Assembly: GCF_900103285.1 (NCBI RefSeq)
Contig: NZ_FNGS01000001.1
Span: 551,515 to 615,514, forward strand
Length of the DNA: 64,000 nt
From: Siphonobacter aquaeclarae
Lineage (GTDB): Bacteria; Bacteroidota; Bacteroidia; Cytophagales; Spirosomataceae
Direction of reading: 5' to 3'
Of the stretch, positions 1-7,762 are shown one piece after another. How positions within the stretch are numbered: the first letter of the stretch is position 1; the number at the start of each line of letters is the position of its first letter. The position numbers and the translations under genes are program-made. A model generated the notes under the pieces. The model made no database searches. It was not told where the DNA came from and worked only from the letters and a program-made list of their open reading frames with translations.

Positions 1-235
1 AATAAACAATATCATCGCTGCCGCGGTAGGTACCGAAGTTCTCGAGGTGGAGGTCTCCCGTGATCCAGCAGCGGGTAGGGTCATCCCAATCCGCATACCG
101 GCGGAGGTCTTCGTAAAAAAGCCGGCAGGTACCGCGGAAGAACCGAAAGGGATCTTCCGTCAGCGCGGCATATTTGCGGGTTACCCATCGGGGGTCCCGG
201 TGTTGGTTATAGGCCAGAATCCGGTCAAGTACCAT
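1..235 (-). CDS. DUF2252 family protein, N-terminal fragment (cut by window edge)
   Basis: Only the first 78 codons are present; the gene runs off the left edge. The start is the ATG at 235-233. The readable N-terminus contains DPFRFFRGT and, further on, GDLHLENFGTY. These match the opening of DUF2252 proteins, a family with a kinase-like fold and no firmly assigned reaction. Seen: the motifs and the open frame. Inference: family membership. It lies about 50 bp downstream of the membrane acyltransferase gene on the same strand, so the two could be cotranscribed. Confidence 0.75.
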   Translation of the reverse strand, partial: MVLDRILAYNQHRDPRWVTRKYAALTEDPFRFFRGTCRLFYEDLRRYADWDDPTRCWITGDLHLENFGTYRGSDDIVY

Positions 236-282
236 AATTGATGACTTTTTTGTTGGACGAAAACCCACCCATCCGGCTTAAT

Positions 283-1452
283 TCACAGCTTCAGCCGGAT
301 ACCCCGGCGAACCAGCACGGACGTCATCCAGACAACCAGCAGCGAGAACAACAACGATTTCAGCAAACCGGCAAAACCCGTTACGAGTACCTCCGGCAAC
401 GATAGCCCGGAGAGCTCTGCCCCGGCATACAGCACATAGGGAATCAGGTAGCAGGTGAGCGAGTAGGTCCCGGCGGGACGGATGAGGTTGAACCATTGTT
501 CTTTCCCCCGCTCTTCGACCAGTACGTACAGCAGCGCATAAACCAGCAACGCGATCCCGCAGCAGAGGAATACCCAGGTAGGCGTAGCCCATATTTTCGA
601 GATGATGAAATACTGCCGGCAGAAAATTCCTGCCGCCAGAAAGGCCACGCCGGCCGCAATCGTCAGCCAGACAAATGAACGGGGCTGCCGCCGCCAAACG
701 AGCGTCGTCATGACACCCGTCATTACAAATGCATGAAACGCGCCGTTGCCGAGAATCCAGTCTTTCGGACCGCCGGGGCGTAATGCGGTCAGCCAACCGG
801 CATGCCCCGCCACCGGAAACAGGCAGAATAACAGCCAGGCGAGCGCGAGCAGCCATACGTTTCCCCGGAAAAGAAGGTACAAAAGTGCCACCGTACCATA
901 GCTCCAGCCGATCAGACCGAGAATACCCCACCATTGCGCTCGGAAAGGGACCGGTTCATTGTCCGTTCCGGCTCTGAACAGAAACAACAGCACGAGGAGC
1001 AGGACGATACCGCCGATCTCCAGACTGCGCGTCAGTTTGCGGGACAGTTGCTTCGGCCAGGCGTTCCAGACCAGGAAGAAGCCGATCACCATCAGGATCT
1101 GGTACCACGGCCGGCTCAGGCCGGTGCGTTCTTCGCTCAGGTCGGGCAGGTTGACCGTAAACACGCCCATCACAATCAGGGCGACGGACCGTACCAGGAT
1201 ATGCCAGGCAATCGACAGCGGCGGGTCTGATTTCTGTAAGCGCGACTCCAGCGCGAAGGGAATGGACAGCCCGACGATCACCAGAAAACACGGAAAAATA
1301 ACATCCGAAAAGCCCAGAAAATCAACGTCTGCTTTGGAGTGTTCAAGCCAAAGCGGGATATCCTGCAACGACCAGAGATCATTGACAAAAACCATCAGAA
1401 ACATAGTGACGGCCCGGAAGACGTCGATTGAAGCAACACGCTGTGGAATCAT
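283..1452 (-). CDS. DUF5009/HGSNAT-like multipass membrane acyltransferase
   Basis: A 389-residue inner-membrane protein with about ten hydrophobic segments. It opens with RVASIDVFRAVTMFLMVFVN, the typical N-terminus of the heparan-alpha-glucosaminide N-acetyltransferase-like family (COG4299/DUF5009), and has FSDVIFPCFLVIVGLSIPFA in the next helix. Family members are thought to move acyl groups from cytoplasmic acetyl-CoA onto periplasmic amino sugars. The ATG overlaps the TGA of the upstream GH20-like gene by 4 bp, so the two are translationally coupled. Coupling to a hexosaminidase-like enzyme fits a role in amino-sugar metabolism; the substrate itself is inferred. Confidence 0.8.
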   Translation of the reverse strand: MIPQRVASIDVFRAVTMFLMVFVNDLWSLQDIPLWLEHSKADVDFLGFSDVIFPCFLVIVGLSIPFALESRLQKSDPPLSIAWHILVRSVALIVMGVFTVNLPDLSEERTGLSRPWYQILMVIGFFLVWNAWPKQLSRKLTRSLEIGGIVLLLVLLFLFRAGTDNEPVPFRAQWWGILGLIGWSYGTVALLYLLFRGNVWLLALAWLLFCLFPVAGHAGWLTALRPGGPKDWILGNGAFHAFVMTGVMTTLVWRRQPRSFVWLTIAAGVAFLAAGIFCRQYFIISKIWATPTWVFLCCGIALLVYALLYVLVEERGKEQWFNLIRPAGTYSLTCYLIPYVLYAGAELSGLSLPEVLVTGFAGLLKSLLFSLLVVWMTSVLVRRGIRLKL

Positions 1453-2540
1453 GGGGCGGGAAAGAGGGTACGGAAACAGTTGGAGGCAGTATTGGGCGAA
1501 TCGGCCTTTTTACGGCCATAGTATTCATCGAGAAAATTGCCGGCGTCGGACCAGACGGTCTGCATCATTCCCTGAAAATGCGTTCGCATTTCCGGCGTAG
1601 CATTGGCGCGGAAACGAGCCATGTCTTCCGACTGCCGGACGGCATTACCCGGATTTCGCCAGGGGCAGGTAATGACATCGAGGCCTTTCATCGCAAACAG
1701 CACCGGCGTCGGGTCGGGGCGCTCGTAATGCCAGTCGCAGATCATGACATCTTTGGGGATCAGGTCGATCGCCCGGTGGGTCTGGTTCATGCTGGCTTCC
1801 CACATACCCAATCCGGTAGTCTTCCCGTCGAGCAGGCGGTCGCCCCAAATCCATAATTTCCTGTTTTTCAGCGACAAATGATTCCGAATAAGGGCTACCT
1901 CGCCGGCGAATAGCTCCGCCTTGTCGCGACCGCCGCAGCGGGGGCATTTGTCGTCGCCGAGGTAAAAGACTTCGTCCATTCCGGCGTGAAAATCAGAGGC
2001 TTCGAATGCATCGCAGATTTCGTCCACCAACTCAAACACGACCTTGTGCACGCCGGGGTGAAGCGGGCAATAGCTCTTGCAGTAAAGACCGTCGGCATTG
2101 GGCCAGGCGTATTTCGCAGGCATCATCACGTGCGGCGTCTCGTCAAATTCGGGGTATTTCGCGAGTAAGTTGTTGGTTTTGGAGGCCCAGGATTGGTGAC
2201 CGAGCAGGTTGATCTGCGGCACGACGCGAATCCCCGCTTCCCGGCAGGTCCGTACCAGTTTACGCACCTCCGACCGGGAAAGCGCAAGGCTGTCACGCAG
2301 CTCCGGATGGCTTTCGAACCGGTAGTTGAAGTCGACACGGAGGACAAGGGTATTGATCTTTCTCGGGGCAAGTTCTGAACGGATAAACTGTACAAATTCA
2401 TCCAGTCGGGCAGGTACCGGTGCGGCGATGCAAAAACCACGAACGGGATACAACGTATCAGGAGGAGTACCAACGCGGGCGTAGCTGCCCGTGGCCGGGA
2501 ATATCAGCAGGAAAAAGAAAAGGCGGTAGAGAGGTTTCAT
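1449..2540 (-). CDS. GH20-like secreted glycoside hydrolase
   Basis: A 363-residue protein whose start is set at the ATG at 2540. This gives an N-terminal signal peptide (KPLYRLFFFLLIFPATGSYA), whereas an upstream in-frame extension would bury it. The TIM-barrel motifs resemble family 20 hexosaminidases: VVPQINLLGHQSW near residue 108, and FHAGMDEVFY with the acidic pair D189-E190 in the position of the GH20 catalytic Asp-Glu. A CPRCGG motif follows. It is shorter than classical GH20 enzymes and lacks an obvious GH20b domain, so beta-N-acetylhexosaminidase activity is plausible but not certain. A terminator lies immediately upstream, so transcription probably starts in the short gap or reads through. 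Confidence 0.75.
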   Translation of the reverse strand: MKPLYRLFFFLLIFPATGSYARVGTPPDTLYPVRGFCIAAPVPARLDEFVQFIRSELAPRKINTLVLRVDFNYRFESHPELRDSLALSRSEVRKLVRTCREAGIRVVPQINLLGHQSWASKTNNLLAKYPEFDETPHVMMPAKYAWPNADGLYCKSYCPLHPGVHKVVFELVDEICDAFEASDFHAGMDEVFYLGDDKCPRCGGRDKAELFAGEVALIRNHLSLKNRKLWIWGDRLLDGKTTGLGMWEASMNQTHRAIDLIPKDVMICDWHYERPDPTPVLFAMKGLDVITCPWRNPGNAVRQSEDMARFRANATPEMRTHFQGMMQTVWSDAGNFLDEYYGRKKADSPNTASNCFRTLFPAP

Positions 2541-2553
2541 AGCAAACAGAGTA

Positions 2554-2593
2554 GAAAAAAAGCCATGCTGTTTACAGATGAAACAACATGGCT
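2554..2593 (-). terminator. Rho-independent terminator after the GNAT gene
   Basis: On the minus strand a 13-bp stem (one mismatch) with a short loop is followed by seven T residues. The arms are 2561-2573 and 2581-2593. It lies between the GNAT gene (upstream) and the GH20-like gene (downstream), only 13 bp before the latter's ATG. It could therefore also act as a leader attenuator for the hydrolase. Confidence 0.7.
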
Positions 2594-2669
2594 CACTCTT
2601 AACGTAGTAACCGCCATTACCCATTAAGAGTTGTTGGATAACGACGGAATGAGCCGGTTTAGTTCCTGA

Positions 2670-2975
2670 TCAGTCGGGTATTTCTTCATAGACGACCCGG
2701 TTCCATTCGGGGTGGCGTTTGAGGTAAGATACGACCATCGGGCAGATCGGTACGAGCTTCAGCTGCCGGTCTTCGATATACCGCAGCGTTTTCTCGATAA
2801 TGGCCGTTGCCGCGCCCTTTCCTTTCAGTCCTTCCGACACTTCCGTATGCAGCAGGTAGATGCGGTGGGGCGTTTGCTTGTACGTGATGCGGGCGAGTTC
2901 ACTTCCCACAGGCATTTCGAATTGTCTCAGATCGGTGTTGTTGATCAGCGCCAGGGCGGCATACGTTTCTTCCAT
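2670..2975 (-). CDS. small GNAT-like N-acetyltransferase (COG2388/NATD1 type)
   Basis: A 101-residue protein starting at the ATG at 2975. A longer open frame exists upstream, but only this start matches the compact size of the family. The motif EGLKGKGAATAIIEKTL is the acetyl-CoA loop (G-x-G-x-A followed by a helix), and CPMVVSYLKRHPEW is the C-terminal signature of NATD1-like proteins. Substrates are unknown for most of the family. It is divergent from the serine hydrolase operon, and the shared intergenic region holds a spaced direct repeat. Confidence 0.8.
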   Translation of the reverse strand: MEETYAALALINNTDLRQFEMPVGSELARITYKQTPHRIYLLHTEVSEGLKGKGAATAIIEKTLRYIEDRQLKLVPICPMVVSYLKRHPEWNRVVYEEIPD

Positions 2976-3032
2976 AGTTGCACAGATAGGTTTTGACTTG
3001 GGCCTTTCCGCTCCGGTTCCTACCTTCAGGGA

Positions 3033-3065
3033 CCGGTTGGCAGACAAATTTTCCCGGTTGGCAGA
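3033..3065. promoter_or_regulatory. two 12-bp direct repeats spaced 21 bp, candidate LytTR operator
   Basis: CCGGTTGGCAGA occurs at 3033-3044 and again at 3054-3065, start-to-start distance 21 bp (two helical turns). It sits in the divergent region, 66 bp upstream of the serine hydrolase ATG. LytTR regulators typically bind pairs of GTT-containing direct repeats with this periodicity, and the operon just downstream ends with a LytTR regulator. Binding is inferred; the repeat is seen. Confidence 0.5.
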
Positions 3066-3093
3066 ACAGACTTTCCAGCCGGGAGCATAGAGC

Positions 3094-3130
3094 TGAACTT
3101 CGGTTCAACGTTACTTAAAACAGACCGAAG
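3094..3130 (+). promoter_or_regulatory. alternative hairpins abutting the serine hydrolase start codon
   Basis: Two mutually exclusive stems share bases. One is a 5-bp stem with a TTCG loop (3094-3107). The other is a 7-bp stem pairing CTTCGGT (3098-3104) with ACCGAAG (3124-3130), which ends directly at the ATG at 3131. The second would hide the ribosome-loading site. Regulatory significance is only suggested. Confidence 0.3.
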
Positions 3131-4180
3131 ATGAAACAGTTGCTTGCGTTTTTCCTCCTTGTGCCCTCCCTCCTCGCCGCGCAACCGCCTTCCGACCGCG
3201 CCCGGCATTTTCTCGATTCTCTCCGCCGTGCCCAGGATATTCCGGGACTTTCGGTGGCCGTTGGCTGGAAAGGGGCCGTCCGCTATGCCGAAGGTTTCGG
3301 AATGGCCGATGCCGAGAATCAGGTTCCGGTGACGCCTTCTTCCCGTTTCCGGGTAGGCTCCGTCTCCAAGTCCATTACGTCCATCGCCCTCGGGCAGCTT
3401 ATTCAGTCGGGAAAACTAAATCCCGAAGCGCTGCTGCACATCGAAGGCATGCAGGCCGGCATACAGCCTTTTACCGTACGCCAGCTGGCTACCCATACGG
3501 CGGGGATCCGGCACTACGGCCCACGCGACGGACTGGATTGCCCCAGGCACTTCGACCGGGTGAAAGACGGACTGGTGATTTTTCTTTCCGATAGCCTCCT
3601 TTTTGAACCGGGAACCGCCTTCAACTATTCGTCTTACGGTTATAATCTCCTCAGCTATGTCATGGAGGAAGCTGCCGGCAAGCCGTTTCTGACCTGCCTG
3701 CAGGAAAGCGTGTTCGATCCGCTGGGAATGCGGCAGACCTGCGCCGACCGGGTCGACAGCGTCATCACCGGCCGGGTGCGGTTTTACGAACACGACAAAC
3801 AGCGGCGCCTCGTCAACGCGCCCCTGGTCGACAACAGCTATAAATGGGCCGGCGGCGGGTTGCTCTCCAGTCCCTCTGACCTGGTCACGATGTGCCTGGG
3901 AATCAGCAACATCCTTCGCAGCGATACCCAGCAGCTTCTTTTCACGCCGCAACTGCTGAAAAACGGCAAAAACACCGGCTATGCGTACGGATGGCGCATC
4001 GGGAAGGATACCGGAGGCCGCGCCATCCGGCACCACGGCGGCGTAAGCGAGGGCGGGCGTACATTTCTCCTCGTATACCCGGAACATGACCTCGTGCTGG
4101 CTGTAGCCGCTAATATGAGCGGCGTTTCGATCAACCTGCCGGAAATGGAAACGCTGGCTTCTTTCTTCCTTTCTAAATGA
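3131..4180 (+). CDS. secreted serine hydrolase, beta-lactamase class C family
   Basis: A 349-residue protein with a signal peptide (KQLLAFFLLVPSLLAAQ). It carries the three elements of the class C beta-lactamase/PBP4-like fold: S-V-S-K at 77-80 (nucleophile Ser and Lys), Y-S-S at 166-168, and HHGG at 301-304. This family includes esterases, D-amino-acid amidases and peptidases more often than true beta-lactamases, so drug resistance should not be inferred. Its last codons overlap the ATG of the sensor kinase by 4 bp, tying it to the two-component pair. The enzyme may act on cell-wall or secreted peptides under LytTR control (inference). Confidence 0.85.
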   Translation: MKQLLAFFLLVPSLLAAQPPSDRARHFLDSLRRAQDIPGLSVAVGWKGAVRYAEGFGMADAENQVPVTPSSRFRVGSVSKSITSIALGQLIQSGKLNPEALLHIEGMQAGIQPFTVRQLATHTAGIRHYGPRDGLDCPRHFDRVKDGLVIFLSDSLLFEPGTAFNYSSYGYNLLSYVMEEAAGKPFLTCLQESVFDPLGMRQTCADRVDSVITGRVRFYEHDKQRRLVNAPLVDNSYKWAGGGLLSSPSDLVTMCLGISNILRSDTQQLLFTPQLLKNGKNTGYAYGWRIGKDTGGRAIRHHGGVSEGGRTFLLVYPEHDLVLAVAANMSGVSINLPEMETLASFFLSK

Positions 4181-5226
4181 GAAAACCAGTCGTCATTCTG
4201 CTCCATGCTGGATACTGGCTTTTGTACGCCTTCCTGATCACTTTTTTGTATTTTATTTCCAGGGGTACCTCACAGGGGTTGTTTGACGAAGACTGGGCAT
4301 TTCTGACATCGCTTTGTTTTTTAACCGGTCCCGTCAGTTTTTATGCATTCTACGCCTGGCTGGTGCCGGATTACCTCACGCGCCGGCGGACCGCGGCGTT
4401 CCTGGCGCTGGGCCTCGGTGTCTGCGCAATCGCTTCGCTGCTTACGACTTCCGTACTTTCCGGGGTTGTTTACAGCCTTGCTTCCATTTTTCCGGAGATG
4501 GAAGGGCAGGCAACGCTCCTGTTTGCCTTCGGCGTTCTCGCCGCCGTAAATGGCCTGCTGGGGACGATGCTGAGGGGTTTTGTAACCTGGTACGGCGAAA
4601 TTCACCTCAAGGAAGCGCTCGCCGCCAGAAGCCTCGAAGCCGAACTGGCCCTGCTCAAGGCCCGGATGAATCCCCATTTTCTCTTCAATACGCTGCACAG
4701 CATTGATATTCTCATCGAGCACGACCCGCCAACGGCTTCCCGATACCTCCACGAATTATCGGACCTGCTCCGGTTTGTGCTCTATGAAACGCAGGAAGAG
4801 ACGATTCCGCTGGCCCGGGAGCTGGAATACATCGGACGGTTTGTCGCCCTGCAGAAAATACGGACATCAAACGAGCATTTCGTCCGCATAGAAATCGAAG
4901 GCGACCCGGGCGGCCTATCCGTAGCCCCCGTTCTGTTCATTCCGTATATTGAAAATGCATTTAAATATGCGCCGGATAAGCGGGTGACGGATGGCATCCG
5001 GATTCTCTTCCGCATTGAAGGACGCACGGTTCATTTCCGGTGCGTGAATCAGCTTGCGGAAGGCCATCGCCCGGCAACGACCATTCGCCCGGCCGCCGGA
5101 ATCGGGCAGGCCCTTCTCCGCCAGCGGCTGGACCTGCTCTATCCTGAGCGCTATCAACTTGATATTCAGGAAGAACATCAAACCTATTCGGTAGACCTGA
5201 CCCTCTATGACCTGCCTGCTCGTTGA
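4177..5226 (+). CDS. LytS-family sensor histidine kinase
   Basis: A 349-residue membrane kinase. About four transmembrane segments occupy residues 8-133. A short linker helix leads to the His_kinase (PF06580) motif NPHFLFN at 165-171, with H167 the likely phosphorylated histidine. The ATP-binding N-box FIPYIENAFKYAPD lies near residue 255. The C-terminal GxG region is compact, as usual for LytS/YehU-type kinases of Bacteroidota. It overlaps the hydrolase stop upstream (4 bp) and the response regulator start downstream (20 bp), so the three are made as one unit. No extracellular sensor domain is visible; the signal is unknown. Confidence 0.9.
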   Translation: MRKPVVILLHAGYWLLYAFLITFLYFISRGTSQGLFDEDWAFLTSLCFLTGPVSFYAFYAWLVPDYLTRRRTAAFLALGLGVCAIASLLTTSVLSGVVYSLASIFPEMEGQATLLFAFGVLAAVNGLLGTMLRGFVTWYGEIHLKEALAARSLEAELALLKARMNPHFLFNTLHSIDILIEHDPPTASRYLHELSDLLRFVLYETQEETIPLARELEYIGRFVALQKIRTSNEHFVRIEIEGDPGGLSVAPVLFIPYIENAFKYAPDKRVTDGIRILFRIEGRTVHFRCVNQLAEGHRPATTIRPAAGIGQALLRQRLDLLYPERYQLDIQEEHQTYSVDLTLYDLPAR

Positions 5227-5881
5227 AGACGAACCCCTCGCGCGGCTGCGGCTGAGCGACTACATACGCAAAGTACCTTTTCTGATTCCGGAAGGAGTAT
5301 TTGAATCAACCGAGGACGCGCTGCCGGCGCTGCTCAACCGCAAACCGGACCTCCTTTTTCTGGATATTGAGATGGACGGGCTCTCGGGCCTGGAGCTGCT
5401 GGCGGCACTTCCATACCGCCCTGCCGTTATCCTGACTACTGCATATGACCAATACGCCCTGCGCGGGTTTGAGCTCGGCGTAGCGGATTACCTTTTGAAA
5501 CCGTACACCTTCGAGCGTTTTCTGCAGGCCGTACTGCGGGTGAAAGAAGCTGTGGCTGCCTCCAGGGAGTACTTTTTTGTGAAAACGGAGTATCGTTTGC
5601 AGAAGGTCGACTTTTCGGAGATACTCTTTATTGAAGGCATGCGGGATTACCGCCGTCTGCATCTCACCGCATCGAAAATCATGACGCTCGAGACCTTCGG
5701 CGATCTCGAACGCCAGCTACCTGCCGGGCGGTTTTGCCGCGTCCACAAGTCCTATCTCGTCGCGCTCGATCGGGTAGAAAGTATTGAACGGGACCGGATC
5801 CGAATCGGCGCCGAATATATCCCCGTCTCAGATACTTATCGCGAGGATTTTTACCGGAAAATCGGCCGGCCAGCCAAATAA
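5207..5881 (+). CDS. LytTR response regulator
   Basis: A 224-residue cytoplasmic regulator. The receiver domain (1-115) has the acidic pocket VEDE at 6-9, the phosphoacceptor D53 in FLDIEMDG, and the lysine of DYLLKPY. A LytTR DNA-binding domain (about 121-220) follows, with FCRVHKSYLV typical of the family. The start lies inside the kinase gene (20-bp overlap), a common coupled arrangement. It probably regulates its own operon through the spaced direct repeats at 3033-3065. Confidence 0.92.
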   Translation: MTCLLVEDEPLARLRLSDYIRKVPFLIPEGVFESTEDALPALLNRKPDLLFLDIEMDGLSGLELLAALPYRPAVILTTAYDQYALRGFELGVADYLLKPYTFERFLQAVLRVKEAVAASREYFFVKTEYRLQKVDFSEILFIEGMRDYRRLHLTASKIMTLETFGDLERQLPAGRFCRVHKSYLVALDRVESIERDRIRIGAEYIPVSDTYREDFYRKIGRPAK

Positions 5882-5931
5882 AGCAGCAGTTTTCTGATTA
5901 AACTTAATATAAATTTATGGTTAGTAATAAT

Positions 5932-5954
5932 TTAATAATTCAAATCATTATTAA
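5932..5954. promoter_or_regulatory. AT-rich inverted repeat upstream of the sigma factor
   Basis: TTAATAAT (5932-5939) is followed after 7 nt by ATTATTAA (5947-5954), a perfect 8-bp inverted repeat in an AT-rich 120-bp gap. It could be an operator or an AT-rich stem ending the LytTR operon. There is no T-tract in the usual place. Confidence 0.3.
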
Positions 5955-6007
5955 GTCTCGACAGGACCGTTTAACTTGGAGGCAGTTTTGACAAACAGCC
6001 TGATTTT

Positions 6008-6610
6008 CTGAACGTTTTATCCTCACATATCGACTGGTGCAGCCGTCTTCGGCAGGGAGACCGGGAAACGTTTGACGCGTTGTACCGGTACTACTGGCGA
6101 CGGCTGTACGATTCTGCCTACAAACGGGTACAGGACCGGCACGAATGCGAGGAAATGATCCAGGATCTCTTTGTCGATCTCTGGGGAAGGCGCGAGTCGC
6201 TCGAAGTCACTACTTCCGCCGAAGTGTATCTTTTTACCGCCCTTCGGTATAAAATCTACAACTACATCCGGGCGCAACTGGTCCGGAAAGCCCACGTCGA
6301 TCACCTGCTGCGCTGGTCGCCCGAAGCCGGCAGCCCCGTCGAAGATCAGGTATACTACGAAGACCTCGCCCGGGCTGTCGAAGCGAGCGTGGCGCGCCTG
6401 CCCGAGAAATACCGGCGGGTATATGTGCTGAGCCGCCAGGAAAACCGGACCTACCGGGAGATCGCCGAACTACTCAACCTCCCCCCCGATACCGTCGAAA
6501 AACAGATGAGCCGCGCCCTGCAGCTCATGCGGGTACACCTGCATGACTACCTGGTTTCTGCCCTGCTCGTCGCCGGTAGCCTGCCGCTCCAGGGTACTGA
6601 TTTACAGTAG
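6008..6610 (+). CDS. ECF RNA polymerase sigma factor, FecI-like
   Basis: A sigma-70 region 2 / region 4 protein of about 200 residues. Region 2 includes RLRQGDRETFDALYRYYWRR and then EMIQDLFVDLW. Region 4 has LPEKYRRVYVLSRQENRTYR and EIAELLNLPPDTVEKQMSRA (helix-turn-helix). The start is uncertain. Homology clearly begins before the first conventional start in frame (TTG at 6080). The only upstream candidate before the in-frame stop at 5972 is CTG at 6008, so 6008 is proposed. A GGAGG lies at 5978-5982, rather far upstream of it. With the following FecR and the STN-domain SusC it forms a trans-envelope signalling set. Confidence 0.8.
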   Translation: MNVLSSHIDWCSRLRQGDRETFDALYRYYWRRLYDSAYKRVQDRHECEEMIQDLFVDLWGRRESLEVTTSAEVYLFTALRYKIYNYIRAQLVRKAHVDHLLRWSPEAGSPVEDQVYYEDLARAVEASVARLPEKYRRVYVLSRQENRTYREIAELLNLPPDTVEKQMSRALQLMRVHLHDYLVSALLVAGSLPLQGTDLQ

Positions 6611-6705
6611 TCTGCAAAAAATTTCAGATTTTTTCCGGAGAAAATGGCGGAAGGTATATCCCCTGCGTGACTTACAGGCTGAATGATCTATCCAACGTAC
6701 TTTTC

Positions 6706-7674
6706 ATGACACGGGATCGACTGCGTTACCTGCTCGACCAGGCCCGCGCCGGCCGGCTGACTACCGAAGAAACCTCCGAGCTGGAAGGCTGGTACGGCGG
6801 CTTCGACGCGGCGCCCGATTTTACCGAAGGCCTTTCCGACGATGCCCGCCGCCAGCTGGAAAGCCGTATGCTCGATGCTATTCACGGAAAAATCGACGAA
6901 CCCCGCGTTCTTCCGCTCCGGCAGCGCAGCTGGTTCCGGTATGCAGCGGTGATTGCGGTTGTCGTGTTACTCGCCGGCGGCTGGTTCCTGTACCGGCCGG
7001 CGTCAGTACCTGCCGCGGAGGCGACCGAAATGGTGTACACAACCGGCTTCGGTCAAACGAAAACGATTGTGCTGCCGGACCGGTCCGAAGTAATACTGAA
7101 CGGAAATTCACGGCTCACGTATGCGCCCGACTGGAAGAAAGAGCGGAAGGTATGGCTTTCGGGAGAGGCCTTTTTCAAGGTCGTCCATACGCATAACCAT
7201 CAGAAATTCAGTGTCATAACGGCAGATGATTTTCAGGTAGACGTACTCGGGACGCAGTTTGTCGTCAGCAAGCGCAAAAGCGGTACCCGCGTCGTCCTTA
7301 GCGAGGGGAAAGTCCAGTGCCTCCTGAAGGAACGCGCCCGGGAAGACTCTGTTGTGATGCGCCCGGGAGACCTCGTCGAGTTTGACCGCAATCCTTCCCG
7401 CTATACCCTTAAAAAAGTAGACCCTTCCCTGTACCTCGCCTGGAAGGATCAGAAGCTGATATTCCGGAATACTTCGCTCAAAGAAATTACCCAGGTACTG
7501 GAAGACACGTACGGGTTTACCGTACGGATCGACGATGCGTCTCTGTTGCAACGGCGTATTTCGGGTTCGGTGCCGACCACCAATGTAGAATTGCTTCTGG
7601 AAGGTATTTCAGAGGCGTGCCAGGTAAAAATCCGTCAGGAAGACCGCCGCATCTATCTTTCTGACCAGCGCTGA
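6706..7674 (+). CDS. FecR-type anti-sigma factor
   Basis: A 322-residue inner-membrane protein. The start is put at the ATG at 6706 rather than an in-frame GTG at 6667, because MTRDRLRYLLDQARAGRLT is the usual FecR N-terminus. Residues 1-70 form the cytoplasmic sigma-binding region. One membrane segment (WFRYAAVIAVVVLLAGGWFL) follows at about 76-97. The FecR beta domain covers ILNGNSRLTYAPDW, GEAFFKV and LGTQFVVSKR. The C-terminal DUF4974-like domain, LIFRNTSLKEITQVLEDTYG, contacts the receptor STN domain. It is expected to hold the adjacent sigma factor until the SusC receptor signals substrate. Confidence 0.92.
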   Translation: MTRDRLRYLLDQARAGRLTTEETSELEGWYGGFDAAPDFTEGLSDDARRQLESRMLDAIHGKIDEPRVLPLRQRSWFRYAAVIAVVVLLAGGWFLYRPASVPAAEATEMVYTTGFGQTKTIVLPDRSEVILNGNSRLTYAPDWKKERKVWLSGEAFFKVVHTHNHQKFSVITADDFQVDVLGTQFVVSKRKSGTRVVLSEGKVQCLLKERAREDSVVMRPGDLVEFDRNPSRYTLKKVDPSLYLAWKDQKLIFRNTSLKEITQVLEDTYGFTVRIDDASLLQRRISGSVPTTNVELLLEGISEACQVKIRQEDRRIYLSDQR

Positions 7675-7762
7675 TTGCCCTTTTTTCTGAATCTGATTGC
7701 GTACGGAGCTCGGCCGGGCCTCCCCAGGAGTGTTGTTTACCATTGTCAACCGTCCCGACTAC

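Noticed and set aside
3131-4180. Beta-lactamase resistance gene
   Set aside because: The motifs fit the broad serine hydrolase/PBP4-like family, and the context is a LytS/LytTR operon; nothing points to antibiotic hydrolysis.
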